DNA of 36,086 nt from Bacteroidota bacterium (GTDB lineage: Bacteria > Bacteroidota > Bacteroidia > Cytophagales > Cyclobacteriaceae): assembly GCA_016178785.1 (NCBI GenBank), contig JACOSO010000019.1:1-36086 (forward strand), in the 5' to 3' direction. The position numbers were made by a program, and so were the translations under genes. Of this stretch, positions 8,684 to 17,257 are shown piece by piece (position 1 is the first letter of the stretch; each line of letters opens with the position of its first letter). The notes below the pieces were generated by a model. That model did not search any database and had not been told where the DNA came from. It was given only the letters and a program-made list of their open reading frames with translations.

Positions 8684-10537
8684 TTAGGCCGAAGCCTGTA
8701 ACATTTGTAATTGTTTTTTGAGATGCACAATTTCCTCATCGGCCAGTTTGATTTTGGTATTGAATTCTTCTTTCATTTTTTCGGCATTTTTCGAACGCCC
8801 GAAGAATTCAAGGTTATTTCGCAAGGTGGCAATGTCATTTTCAGCTTTAGCAATCTGCTTGCGCAAGTGATGCTCTTTGTGATGAATTTTCTTTTCAGCC
8901 TGAGGGCTTTGTTTCATATTGCTCAGGCGAACTTCAAATGTTGCCTGATCTTTTTCTTCAACGCCCAAATCGGGCAGCGCAGCAATAGCCTTAGTCAATG
9001 TCTCTGAGAAGCGACTTTTTAAAGAATTCACTGCTCGCTTAGGCACAAACCCTATGGACATAAATTGACCTTGCAATTCTTTCACTTGATTGAGGGATCC
9101 GCTCTTCTCCTCAACTATTTTCTCAAGAAGGGAAATTATAGCTTCTTTCTTGACCAGGTTTTCCTGTTGCTCAACAGCTTCTTTATCGTTGGACTGCCTG
9201 CGTTGATCGAAAAAGAAATCGCAAGCCTCTTTGAACTGCTTGAATATTTTCTCGCGGTGCTTTTCAGGCACAGTTCCAATCTCCTTCCACTTCAACTGAA
9301 GTTCCTTCAATTCATTCGATGCCTTTTCCCAATCCGTGCTTTCTTTCAATTCGATAGCTCTATTGAGGATTTCAGTTTTCAATTTTAAGTTCGAATTGCG
9401 TTCTTCATCCAATTTCTTGAAGAAGATATTTTTGTTTTGAAAGAACAACTTAAACGCACTCCAGAATTTTTTATTGACTTCACGCATCTTTGAGCGGGGT
9501 ACCCCTCCTGTCCCTTCCCATTTTTTCTGAAGTTCAATAATGTCTTTGGTTTTCTGGTTCCACTCCTTGATGCTTTCTGAGTGAAAAGTCCCGAAAGCAG
9601 TTACTTCTTCATTGATTTTTTCCTTTTGCAAAAAATTCACTTGCAATTCTTGCTGAAGATGAGCTACAAATTCATCGCGCTTAGCATAGATCGCATCTGA
9701 TGCTGCTTTGAATTTTTGCCACACAGATTCCTTTTCTTCGATAGGCACAGGACCAATATGCCGGAACTCATGATGAAGCTCATTCAATTCCTTAACCGAC
9801 TCACTAATTTTTTTCTCATCAAGTAACTTCTCCGCACGCGCACACAGCTCTTGTTTCAATTCCAAATTTTTCTTGCGGTCAAGTTCTTTCAGTTCGAAGT
9901 AAATGCTGCGCTGATCATAAAACAGATCAACTAGCGCATTATAATTAGCCCACAACGTTTTGATGTGCGATTGAGGAACAGGGCCAACTGCTTTCCACTC
10001 TTTTTGAATCTCTTTAAATTGGCGAAGGGAATGTTCTGTGTCTTCACCATCAGCTAAGTGCCGAAGTCTTTCAAGAATTGTATTCTTTGCAGATAGGTTA
10101 GCATTCTTTTGCTCCTCTAGTTCCTTGAAGTGACGCTGGCGATTATCACGAATAGATTTTAAGTAAATATCAAAAGCAATGTCCCATTCGTCTGCTCTGT
10201 ACTGAAAGTCATCTTCAATGCCCCCCTCTTCCTTGAAGCGAGAAAGGGCCTCTGATTTTTCGCGCACACGGATTTCGTCAAACAAAGGCTTAATATCTCG
10301 AATGAGCTCATCTGCTTTCTTGAAATCATCTTTGGTAGCTGCTTCTTTCAGGAGTCCGACAAATTCCTTTTTGCCGAATCCTGAATAATCCACGGGTTTG
10401 ACTTCCTGAAGGTCAACTTCCAGTGATTTTTCATCGCTAATTCCCAAAGAATGCTCGTCACCTAAAACATTAGAATTTGCTGGCGATTCGCCATTCATGA
10501 CTACTACTTTCTCTTCGATCTCACTTCCGTTTTCCAT
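8684..10537 (-). CDS. DUF349 multi-repeat coiled-coil protein
   Basis: This 617-residue cytoplasmic protein consists largely of tandem DUF349 units, each of about 75 residues and built around a pattern like LKELQxxWKxIGxVP followed by a helical arm with FFxxR. I can see four full units and a fifth partial one, beginning near FKEIQKEWKAVGPVP, LNELHHEFRHIGPVP, IELQKKWEGTGGVP, LKELQLKWKEIGTVP and VKELQGQFMSIGFVP. The acidic N-terminal 60 residues are low-complexity, and the last 80 residues form a coiled coil. The family function is not established. ATG 10537 is preferred over an in-frame GTG at 10540. It may be co-transcribed with yqgE, 34 bases upstream. Confidence 0.88.
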   Translation of the reverse strand: MENGSEIEEKVVVMNGESPANSNVLGDEHSLGISDEKSLEVDLQEVKPVDYSGFGKKEFVGLLKEAATKDDFKKADELIRDIKPLFDEIRVREKSEALSRFKEEGGIEDDFQYRADEWDIAFDIYLKSIRDNRQRHFKELEEQKNANLSAKNTILERLRHLADGEDTEHSLRQFKEIQKEWKAVGPVPQSHIKTLWANYNALVDLFYDQRSIYFELKELDRKKNLELKQELCARAEKLLDEKKISESVKELNELHHEFRHIGPVPIEEKESVWQKFKAASDAIYAKRDEFVAHLQQELQVNFLQKEKINEEVTAFGTFHSESIKEWNQKTKDIIELQKKWEGTGGVPRSKMREVNKKFWSAFKLFFQNKNIFFKKLDEERNSNLKLKTEILNRAIELKESTDWEKASNELKELQLKWKEIGTVPEKHREKIFKQFKEACDFFFDQRRQSNDKEAVEQQENLVKKEAIISLLEKIVEEKSGSLNQVKELQGQFMSIGFVPKRAVNSLKSRFSETLTKAIAALPDLGVEEKDQATFEVRLSNMKQSPQAEKKIHHKEHHLRKQIAKAENDIATLRNNLEFFGRSKNAEKMKEEFNTKIKLADEEIVHLKKQLQMLQASA

Positions 10538-10571
10538 CACGTGTTATAAAATGTAAAGGTACTAATTTGCC

Positions 10572-11147
10572 TCAATTCATGGTGGGGTCAAGGGGATAAT
10601 TCGAGTACATGGAGAATCTCCCCCCCATTTCGCGTAATGTTTTCTTCCACATTTCTTCAGCTTCGGTTTCAAAAATAAGCTCCTGCGTCACGCGACCACT
10701 AACAATCCACGAATTCAATTCAAGCTCTTCGTCCAATTGGCCGGGCGACCAGCCACTATATCCAAGGAAAAATTTTATATCTGATTCATCGATTTTTTGA
10801 TCATTTATTTTTTCAATGACATCTTCAAATTCCCCTCCCCAGAAAATGCCGTCACCAATTTCAATGGCGCCAACCACCTCGGCACAACGATGAATGTAAT
10901 GTAAAGTATCTTGCTGCACTGGCCCCCCAATACCAACCGTGTTCTCACACAGAGCCAAATCGCTGATCAAATCACTAAGCTTCGACATCGATGGCTTGTT
11001 CAACACAAAACCGATCGTGCCTTCATGGTTATGTTCACACAAAAGAATAATCGTTCGCTCAAAATTTGGATCAGGCAAGTAAGGCTCTGAAACAAGGAGA
11101 CGGCCCGCTTCCGGCTTTAGTTTATTCTTATATTCAAAGAAATGCAT
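10572..11147 (-). CDS. YqgE/AlgH family protein (UPF0301)
   Basis: This 191-residue protein has the UPF0301 signatures: GRLLVSEPYLPDPNFERTII near the N-terminus, then LLCEHNHEGTIGFVLNKP, the central GIGGPVQQDTLHYIH and the C-terminal GYSGWSPGQLDEEL. The length is normal. AlgH was named as an alginate regulator in Pseudomonas, but no molecular activity is established for the family. No signal peptide or membrane segment is visible. It starts at ATG 11147, divergent from pdxH. A TAAGTTTG -7-like box at 11215-11208 on this strand has no well-placed -33 element. Confidence 0.92.
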   Translation of the reverse strand: MHFFEYKNKLKPEAGRLLVSEPYLPDPNFERTIILLCEHNHEGTIGFVLNKPSMSKLSDLISDLALCENTVGIGGPVQQDTLHYIHRCAEVVGAIEIGDGIFWGGEFEDVIEKINDQKIDESDIKFFLGYSGWSPGQLDEELELNSWIVSGRVTQELIFETEAEEMWKKTLREMGGRFSMYSNYPLDPTMN

Positions 11148-11238
11148 AAGCGTATGTCAAAAACGTGAGTAAATTGCCAAAGGTTTTGACGAGTTTCAAT
11201 CCCAAATCAAACTTATTTTTACTTCAACCGCAACACAT

Positions 11239-11880
11239 TTGAAATCAATTGCTGACATCCGAAAGGATTATTCGAAATCATCGCTGGATATCGTCAATAT
11301 TAGCAAGGATCCCATCACCCAATTTACTTTATGGTTTGATGAAGCACAAGGAGCACAAGTACCTGAACCTAATGCATTCACCCTATCAACTGTATCGGAA
11401 GACGGACGTCCTTCAGGCAGAATTGTGTTGCTGAAAGGAGTTGAAAATGGGAAATTTATTTTCTATACCAACTATCAAAGCGCCAAGGGAAAAGAACTGG
11501 AAAAAAATCCATCCTGTGCTCTTACTTTTTTCTGGCCTGAACTTGAGCGGCAGGTACGAATCGAAGGAATAGTCGCAAGCACCGATTTTGATTCATCAGA
11601 AAAATATTTTCAAAGCCGGCCACGAGAAAGTCAGATTGGCGCGTGGGCTTCGCCTCAAAGCGCTATTATTTCCGGAAGAGAAATCCTGGATGAGCGTGTT
11701 AAAGAAATCGAGAAAAAATTTAATGGCGTTGAAAAACTTCCTAAGCCCAATCAGTGGGGTGGCTATGAGGTTGAACCAAATAAAATTGAATTTTGGCAAG
11801 GTAGATCCAACCGACTACACGACAGAATTGTATTTTACAAGGTGGATGGAAAGTGGCAAATACACAGACTTGCACCTTAA
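11239..11880 (+). CDS. pdxH: Pyridoxamine 5'-phosphate oxidase
   Basis: This FMN enzyme oxidises pyridoxamine or pyridoxine 5'-phosphate to pyridoxal 5'-phosphate, the last step of vitamin B6 cofactor synthesis and salvage. The 213-residue sequence is complete: the N-terminal IADIRKDY, the FMN-binding segment GRPSGRIVLLKGV, FYTNYQSAKGKELEKNP, the region SRPRESQIGAWASPQS and the C-terminal signature NRLHDRI with final RLAP. The only sensible start is TTG 11239, which gives the usual family N-terminus; no ATG or GTG lies nearby in frame. It stands alone on the plus strand, divergent from yqgE and convergent with bshB1. Confidence 0.95.
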   Translation: MKSIADIRKDYSKSSLDIVNISKDPITQFTLWFDEAQGAQVPEPNAFTLSTVSEDGRPSGRIVLLKGVENGKFIFYTNYQSAKGKELEKNPSCALTFFWPELERQVRIEGIVASTDFDSSEKYFQSRPRESQIGAWASPQSAIISGREILDERVKEIEKKFNGVEKLPKPNQWGGYEVEPNKIEFWQGRSNRLHDRIVFYKVDGKWQIHRLAP

Positions 11881-11881
11881 G

Positions 11882-11910
11882 TTAGGCATTGGGGATTGAG
11901 GTATTAGGGC
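11882..11910. repeat. Degenerate heptamer tandem tract (TTRGGNA)n
   Basis: Directly after the pdxH stop, four units of period 7 with consensus near TTRGGNA run to 11910 (the last is shifted by one base). The tract fills half of the 57-base convergent gap between pdxH and bshB1. It has no clear hairpin or U-run, so I do not call it a terminator. Confidence 0.4.
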
Positions 11911-11937
11911 GACTACGATGGCTAGTGCCCAATCCTT

Positions 11938-12654
11938 TCATATCAGATCAAAGATGTCATTTACACCAATGTGTCTTCTTACCGTGAACCCCTCACCATA
12001 CCTTGCTCCAATGGTGTAGCCTAGTTCGTGCCCTCGGGTTTCGATCAGTTTCATGAATCCCGGATTGGATATGAATGTTTCAGGTTCCTTGCTTTGCGGA
12101 TCGTAAAACTGCGATTTATACGCGCGCAGGGACTCCATTTTCTTCTCCCAAAAATCAGAAACATCAATAACAAAATCAGGATTGATATACAGACTCTGAA
12201 TGAAATGATAAACTGATTTTGGTCTCCATGGCAATTGCGCCTTGCCATCAAGTTTAGTTTCAACTTTGGCAAGTCCCGACAAAAACGTAGCGTGATAAAC
12301 AAGTTCTGATGCACGGCCATGGTCTGGATGGCGATCATGAACAGCATTGGTCAACACAATTTCGGGCTGATGTTTGCGAATGGTGGTAACAACTTTCAAT
12401 TGATCTTCTTCTGAATTTTGAAAGAAGCCATCGCGTAATCCCAAATTTTCACGAACCGATAAGCCCAGCACTTTTGCCGATGCTTTGGCTTCCAGATCTC
12501 GGATTTCAGCTGTGCCGCGTGTACCCAATTCACCTCGCGTAAGATCAACAACGCCAATCTTCTTACCTAAAGCGATGTGCTTAGCAATCGTGGCTCCACA
12601 GCTAATTTCCGCATCATCAGGGTGGGCAGCGAGGACAAGAATATCAAGCTTCAT
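11938..12654 (-). CDS. bshB1: Bacillithiol biosynthesis deacetylase BshB1
   Basis: This zinc-dependent LmbE/PIG-L family enzyme removes the acetyl group from GlcNAc-malate, the second step of bacillithiol synthesis. The zinc-binding motif AHPDDAEISCG lies at residues 10-20 and the second metal motif HPDHGRASELV near residue 106. The segment LTRGELGTRGTAEIRDLEA and the C-terminal RHIGVNDIFDLI are typical of BshB1 rather than of MshB. 238 residues, complete. The start ATG is 4 bases after the trxB stop, so the two genes form an operon that joins two arms of thiol redox control. The other bsh genes are not in the window. Confidence 0.93.
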   Translation of the reverse strand: MKLDILVLAAHPDDAEISCGATIAKHIALGKKIGVVDLTRGELGTRGTAEIRDLEAKASAKVLGLSVRENLGLRDGFFQNSEEDQLKVVTTIRKHQPEIVLTNAVHDRHPDHGRASELVYHATFLSGLAKVETKLDGKAQLPWRPKSVYHFIQSLYINPDFVIDVSDFWEKKMESLRAYKSQFYDPQSKEPETFISNPGFMKLIETRGHELGYTIGARYGEGFTVRRHIGVNDIFDLI

Positions 12655-12658
12655 TTTT

Positions 12659-13609
12659 TTAAGAATGGGCTAATTCCAACTCTTTGGCTTGAAGGAATTT
12701 CTCAGCATCAAGGGCGCCCATACAGCCTGTGCCGGCAGCCGTGATTGCCTGACGATAAACGCGGTCAGCAACATCACCAACAGCAAACACACCTTCCACA
12801 TTGGTTTTGGTAGTACCTGATTCTACTTTAACATAACCTGCTTCATCCATCTCCAATTGACCTTTGAAAATGTCTGTATTTGGTTTGTGGCCAATAGCAA
12901 GGAAGAACCCTTGAATGGGAATTACTTTCTTTTTTCCATCTGTGATTATACGAACTCCATTCACTCCATTTTCATCTCCAAGAACTTCATCCGTTTCAGA
13001 GTTCCAGTGGATTTCAATATTGGGCGTGTTCTTCACGCGATGCTGCATGATCTTCGAAGCACGCATTTCATTTCGTCTCACAATCAAATGAACTTTTGAG
13101 CAAAGCTTTGCGAGGTATGTAGATTCTTCAGCTGCTGAGTCTCCGGCACCAACAACGGCTACTTCCTTTCCGCGATAAAAATATCCGTCACAAACAGCAC
13201 AAGCTGAAACACCTTTATTGGCATAAGTCTGCTCGGAAGGGATACCCAAATACTTTGCTGACGCACCTGTTGCCACAATCACTGATTCTGCTTCGACAAC
13301 CTTCGTTTCGTCAACAGTAACTTTTAGTGGATACGAAGAGAAGTCAACAGAGGTAACAAGTCCGAAATTAACCTTTGTACCAAAACGCTCCGCCTGCTTT
13401 TGCAAGTCGATCATCATTTGAGGACCATTGATGCCTTCCGGATAGCCCGGGAAATTTTCCACATCGTTTGTGGTAGTTAATTGGCCTCCCGGTTCGCCAC
13501 CGGTATACAATACCGGATTCAAGCCGGCACGTGCAGCGTAGATGGCCGCAGTATATCCTGCCGGGCCCGAACCGATGATCAAAATTTTCATTTTTTCAAC
13601 GTTGCTCAT
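12659..13609 (-). CDS. trxB: Thioredoxin-disulfide reductase
   Basis: This FAD- and NADPH-dependent enzyme reduces thioredoxin. The N-terminal FAD-binding motif is GSGPAGYTAAIYAARAG, the redox pair is C137-A-V-C140 (in ACAVCDG), the NADPH-binding site is VVGAGDSAAEE, and the C-terminal FAD segment is GVFAVGDVADRVYRQAITAAG. I chose ATG 13609 (316 residues). An upstream in-frame ATG at 13642 would start inside the loop of the rpoD terminator hairpin and add 11 residues not seen in the family. No promoter is visible in the 19 bases between the hairpin and the start, so expression may depend on read-through from rpoD. The bshB1 gene follows after 4 bases. Confidence 0.95.
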   Translation of the reverse strand: MSNVEKMKILIIGSGPAGYTAAIYAARAGLNPVLYTGGEPGGQLTTTNDVENFPGYPEGINGPQMMIDLQKQAERFGTKVNFGLVTSVDFSSYPLKVTVDETKVVEAESVIVATGASAKYLGIPSEQTYANKGVSACAVCDGYFYRGKEVAVVGAGDSAAEESTYLAKLCSKVHLIVRRNEMRASKIMQHRVKNTPNIEIHWNSETDEVLGDENGVNGVRIITDGKKKVIPIQGFFLAIGHKPNTDIFKGQLEMDEAGYVKVESGTTKTNVEGVFAVGDVADRVYRQAITAAGTGCMGALDAEKFLQAKELELAHS

Positions 13610-13627
13610 AGCATTTTCATTTTCGAT

Positions 13628-13656
13628 AAAAAAAGGTCTCATGAGTGGAGACCTTT
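13628..13656 (-). terminator. Rho-independent terminator between rpoD and trxB
   Basis: On the minus strand a perfect 9-bp stem (AAAGGTCTC with GAGACCTTT, arms 13656-13648 and 13640-13632) with a 7-base loop is followed by a run of seven U residues (13634-13628). It lies 23 bases after the rpoD stop and ends only 19 bases before the chosen trxB start, so it could also act as an attenuator for trxB-bshB1. Confidence 0.85.
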
Positions 13657-13679
13657 GAATTCTTTATTTTAAAACAATT

Positions 13680-14543
13680 TTAGCCTAAGTAAGGTTTCAA
13701 AGCCTTACTTCTGCTGGTGTGACGAAGCCTACGAATAGCTTTCTCCTTGATCTGGCGAACGCGCTCGCGGGTAAGGCTAAATTTCTCACCGATCTCTTCC
13801 AACGTCAAAGCATGCTCTCCATTAAGTCCAAAATACAAAGTGATCACGTCTGCTTCGCGCTGAGTAAGCGTAGACAGTGCGCGCTGCACTTCTCTGCGAA
13901 GTGAATCTGTGATCAAACCCGAATCCGGAGTTTCTTCGCTATCGTTTTCCAATACGTCCAGCAAGCTGTTTTCTTCACCCTGAACAAATGGCGCGTCCAT
14001 TGAAACATGGCGGCCGGAAATCTTCATGGTATCAACCACTTCGGCAGTTGTTACTTCCAATACTTCAGCAAGTTCTTCTGGCGAAGGCTCGCGTTCATAT
14101 TTCTGCTCGAGTTCGGAAAAAGTCTTTGATATTTTATTCAATGAACCAACACGGTTCAAGGGCAGACGCACAATGCGAGATTGTTCCGCCAATGCCTGAA
14201 GAATTGACTGACGGATCCACCATACTGCATAAGAGATAAATTTAAAACCACGGGTTTCATCGAAACGCTGAGCGGCTTTGATCAAACCAAGATTTCCTTC
14301 ATTGATCAAATCTCCTAATGATAATCCCTGATTTTGATATTGTTTTGCTACAGACACTACGAAACGCAAATTGGCTTTGGTCAATTTTTCCAAGGCGATC
14401 TGGTCACCCTCCTTAATCCTCTTCGCCAACTCCACTTCCTCATCGGGAGTTAGCAAATCAACCTTACCAATCTCCTGCAGATATTTATCGAGCGACTGGC
14501 TTTCGCGGTTGGTAATCTGTTTACTGATCTTAAGCTGTCTCAT
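13680..14543 (-). CDS. rpoD: Primary RNA polymerase sigma factor (RpoD/SigA)
   Basis: This is the housekeeping sigma factor that directs RNA polymerase to TTTG/TAnnTTTG promoters in this phylum. The 287 residues comprise region 1.2 ([20 protein letters not shown]), region 2 with [13 protein letters not shown] and the -10-binding [16 protein letters not shown], region 3, and region 4 with the helix-turn-helix [20 protein letters not shown]. Region 1.1 is absent, as is normal for Bacteroidota RpoD. It starts at ATG 14543. The neighbours pnp and rpsO upstream on the same strand match the gene order common in Bacteroidota. No TAnnTTTG box is seen in the 99-base gap to pnp. A strong terminator follows it. 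Confidence 0.96.
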   Translation of the reverse strand: MRQLKISKQITNRESQSLDKYLQEIGKVDLLTPDEEVELAKRIKEGDQIALEKLTKANLRFVVSVAKQYQNQGLSLGDLINEGNLGLIKAAQRFDETRGFKFISYAVWWIRQSILQALAEQSRIVRLPLNRVGSLNKISKTFSELEQKYEREPSPEELAEVLEVTTAEVVDTMKISGRHVSMDAPFVQGEENSLLDVLENDSEETPDSGLITDSLRREVQRALSTLTQREADVITLYFGLNGEHALTLEEIGEKFSLTRERVRQIKEKAIRRLRHTSRSKALKPYLG

Positions 14544-14642
14544 CTGATTTTACAGTCGTTTATTCAAACACGTGAATTTTATAAATAAGTTCCGAAAAAC
14601 CTCAAGTTATGACATCCCTTTTGCTAAAAAACAATGTTTCAC

Positions 14643-16796
14643 CTAAGACTGAGGCGTTGTCGCCTCTTCCTTTTTAGGAGGTTTGGGCAGCAATACTTTC
14701 CTTGAAAGTCTAAATTTTCCCGTTTTTTTATCAACCTCAATCAATTTCACTTTCACTTCCTCTCCTACCTCAAGGACGCCCTCCATATTTTCGAGGCGTT
14801 CCCACTTAATTTCTGAGATATGCAATAATCCGTCTTTGCCTGGCATGAACTCAACAAATGCACCAAATGGCATGATTGATTTTACAACGCCCGAATATAC
14901 TTCACCTACTTCAGGAACAGCTACAATCGCCTTCACGCGCTTCACAGCAGCATCCATGATCGTTTGATCAGTTGCGAAGATGTTTACCAATCCCTTATTG
15001 CCAACTTCTTCGATTACAACAGTTGCACCGGTTGTCTTCTGAATGTCTTGAACCACTTTTCCGCCTGGACCGATTACCGCGCCAATCAAGTCTTTGTCGA
15101 TAGTGATAGTTACGGCACGAGGAGCATGAGGTTTCAAATCTGCCTTAGGAGCAGACAAGCTCTTCTTCATCTCATTAAGGATATGAAGACGGCCTTCTTT
15201 TGCCTGATGCAATGCTTCGCTTAATACTTCGTAAGTCAAGCCATCCACTTTTAGGTCCATCTGGCAAGCAGTGATACCCTTTTCAGTTCCGGTAACTTTA
15301 AAGTCCATGTCACCGAGATGATCTTCATCACCAAGGATATCAGACAAGATCACATATTTTCCAGTGCTGCTATCAGAAAGCATACCCATCGCAATACCTG
15401 AAACAGGGCCTTTGATTTGTATACCCGCATCCATCAATGCTAACGAACCGGCACAAACAGTAGCCATTGATGATGAACCATTCGATTCAAGGATGTCTGA
15501 CACTACACGAATGGTGTAAGGGCTCTCTGTCATGTTTGGAAGTACTTGCTTCAATGCGCGCATAGCCAAATTACCGTGTCCAACTTCTCTACGACCGGGA
15601 CCACGATTAGGCTTCACCTCACCTGTTGAAAAACCAGGGAAGTTGTAGTGCAAAATGAATTTGTTATTGCCATCAAACATAGCGCCATCGATCATCTGCT
15701 CATCGAGCTTGGTACCAAGTGTTGCTGTTGTCAATGATTGAGTTTCTCCACGAGTGAAGACCGCTGAACCGTGAGCTGAAGGAAGGTAATCTACTTCAGT
15801 CGTGATCTGACGTATCTCGTTTGGCTTGCGGCCATCCAATCTCACTTTCTCATCCAATGCCAGGTTACGGCATGCCTTCTTCTGTATCTCTTTGTAATAT
15901 CTCTTAACAAGATCTTTGTCGATGGTTGTGTCTTCAGGTAATGAAGCAAGGTAGTCTTCAGCGATTTTTCCGAAAAGTTCTGAGCGATCGTGTTTACTTT
16001 TCAATTGCTTTCTGGCAACCTCATAAACTTTGTCGTATAGAAGTTTGTGAAGTTCCTGGCGAAGATTCTCGTCTTTCACTTCATGCTCGTATTTACGTTT
16101 TTCTGTTTTGCCTACAGCCTGGGTTAATTCGATCTGCATCTTGCACTGAGTCTTGATAGCATCATGAGCCAGCTTCAACGCTTCAAGCATATCAGTCTCG
16201 CTGATTTCCTTACACTCACCCTCCACCATCAAAATGTTTTCCGTGGAAGCGGCAACGATAAAGTCTAAATCAGCCTTCTCTTTTTGCTCTAACGTAGGAT
16301 TGATAACATACTGACCATCAACACGTGCAACACGTACTTCTGAAATAGGTCCTTGAAAAGGAATATCAGACACTAAAAGTGCACAAGATGCAGCAAAGGC
16401 AGCTAAAGAATCAGGTAATGCATTGAGGTCACCTGAGATCAATTGAATATTCACTTGGGTCTCTGCATGGTAATCATCAGGGAAAAGCGGACGGATAGCT
16501 CGGTCAACCAAGCGACTGATCAATATTTCATAATCTGAAAGCCTGCCTTCACGCTTTAGAAAGCCTCCGGGGATTTTTCCCGTAGACGCGAACTTCTCTT
16601 GGTAGTCAACTGAAAGAGGAAGGAAGTCAGCGCCTTCAACTCCGTCTTTGTTAGAAACAACTGTTGCGAGGAGCATGGTGTTACCCATTCTCAATACAAC
16701 TGATCCGTCTGCCTGACGAGCAAGTTTTCCGGTTTCGACCGTGATCTCACGACCGTCAGGAAGCTTGCATGATTTTGAAATTATAGTAGATGTCAT
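14643..16796 (-). CDS. pnp: Polyribonucleotide nucleotidyltransferase (PNPase)
   Basis: This 3'-5' phosphorolytic exoribonuclease degrades mRNA as a trimer and in many bacteria associates with the degradosome. Domain order is complete over 717 residues: first RNase PH domain (about 12-145), helical linker, second RNase PH domain (about 325-545) with the catalytic region [18 protein letters not shown], a KH domain with the GPGG loop (about 570-620), and an S1 domain ([20 protein letters not shown], about 630-700). The start is ATG 16796. It lies 115 bases downstream of rpsO with a hairpin between them, a layout known from other phyla, where PNPase controls its own message from that leader. No separate promoter is evident. 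Confidence 0.97.
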   Translation of the reverse strand: MTSTIISKSCKLPDGREITVETGKLARQADGSVVLRMGNTMLLATVVSNKDGVEGADFLPLSVDYQEKFASTGKIPGGFLKREGRLSDYEILISRLVDRAIRPLFPDDYHAETQVNIQLISGDLNALPDSLAAFAASCALLVSDIPFQGPISEVRVARVDGQYVINPTLEQKEKADLDFIVAASTENILMVEGECKEISETDMLEALKLAHDAIKTQCKMQIELTQAVGKTEKRKYEHEVKDENLRQELHKLLYDKVYEVARKQLKSKHDRSELFGKIAEDYLASLPEDTTIDKDLVKRYYKEIQKKACRNLALDEKVRLDGRKPNEIRQITTEVDYLPSAHGSAVFTRGETQSLTTATLGTKLDEQMIDGAMFDGNNKFILHYNFPGFSTGEVKPNRGPGRREVGHGNLAMRALKQVLPNMTESPYTIRVVSDILESNGSSSMATVCAGSLALMDAGIQIKGPVSGIAMGMLSDSSTGKYVILSDILGDEDHLGDMDFKVTGTEKGITACQMDLKVDGLTYEVLSEALHQAKEGRLHILNEMKKSLSAPKADLKPHAPRAVTITIDKDLIGAVIGPGGKVVQDIQKTTGATVVIEEVGNKGLVNIFATDQTIMDAAVKRVKAIVAVPEVGEVYSGVVKSIMPFGAFVEFMPGKDGLLHISEIKWERLENMEGVLEVGEEVKVKLIEVDKKTGKFRLSRKVLLPKPPKKEEATTPQS

Positions 16797-16860
16797 TTTA
16801 AATTTTGTTTGGAGCCAATCGCTTCCATCTCGGAAAGAGGAGGCTTAATTGACTATGATT

Positions 16861-16893
16861 AAAAAGCGAAAAGGGAACCTTGATGGGTTCCCT
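16861..16893 (-). terminator. Hairpin between rpsO and pnp (terminator or processing site)
   Basis: On the minus strand an 8-bp stem (AGGGAACC with GGTTCCCT, arms 16893-16886 and 16879-16872) with a 6-base loop is followed by a U-rich stretch broken by CG (UUUCGCUUUUU). It lies 18 bases after the rpsO stop. It may be a partial terminator that lets some transcription through to pnp, or an mRNA-processing hairpin as in the rpsO-pnp operon of enterobacteria; the latter is analogy. Confidence 0.65.
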
Positions 16894-16911
16894 GTTTTGC
16901 TATTGAATATA

Positions 16912-17187
16912 TTATTTTCTAAGGTCTAGTTCCGCTAAGATTGAGCGATAACGCTGAATGTTGTTCGCCTGGAGGTAGTTCAACAATTTCTTGCGCTTAC
17001 CTACTAATTTAAGTAAGCCTTGTTGAGTAGCGAAATCCTTCTTGTTTACTTTCAAATGCCCGGTCAAATGATTGATACGGTGTGTAAAAAGGGCGATTTG
17101 AGATTCTGGAGAGCCAGTGTCTGTCTTCTTCTTAGCAATTCCATGCTTGCTGAACAGGTCTTGTTTGGTAGCTGCTGTGAGATACAT
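16912..17187 (-). CDS. rpsO: 30S ribosomal protein S15
   Basis: This small-subunit protein binds 16S rRNA at the platform. The 91-residue sequence has the classic S15 motifs: TGSPESQIALFTHRINHLTGHLK, then KDFATQQGLLKLVGKRKKLLNYL and the final RYRSILAELDLRK. Starts at ATG 17187 and has its own perfect promoter upstream. The downstream neighbour is pnp, an old and widespread pairing. The protein is intact and of standard length. Confidence 0.97.
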   Translation of the reverse strand: MYLTAATKQDLFSKHGIAKKKTDTGSPESQIALFTHRINHLTGHLKVNKKDFATQQGLLKLVGKRKKLLNYLQANNIQRYRSILAELDLRK

Positions 17188-17224
17188 CTGCTTTAATTTT
17201 GCTTTATTCTAATTTTTTATCGCG

Positions 17225-17256
17225 CAAAAGTATGATAAAAGGGCAGAATCTCCAAA
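17225..17256 (-). promoter_or_regulatory. Bacteroidota-type promoter of rpsO
   Basis: On the minus strand TTTG (17256-17253), 20 bases, then TACTTTTG (17232-17225) match the TTTG/TAnnTTTG consensus exactly. The start point should be near 17218, giving a leader of about 30 bases. The promoter begins immediately after the stop codon of the upstream permease gene. Confidence 0.78.
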
Positions 17257-17257
17257 C

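Noticed and set aside
11208..11215. TAAGTTTG box as promoter of yqgE
   Set aside because: The nearest -33 TTG is only 15 bases away, outside the usual 17-23 spacing; left as a remark in the gene entry.
11888..11933. Possible bidirectional terminator between pdxH and bshB1 (ATTGGG with CCCAAT)
   Set aside because: Only 6 pairs with a loop of over 30 bases and no U-run; more easily explained by the heptamer tract.
13610..13642. Upstream start of trxB at ATG 13642
   Set aside because: The extension overlaps the rpoD terminator hairpin and adds residues (MRPFFIENENA) not found in thioredoxin reductases.
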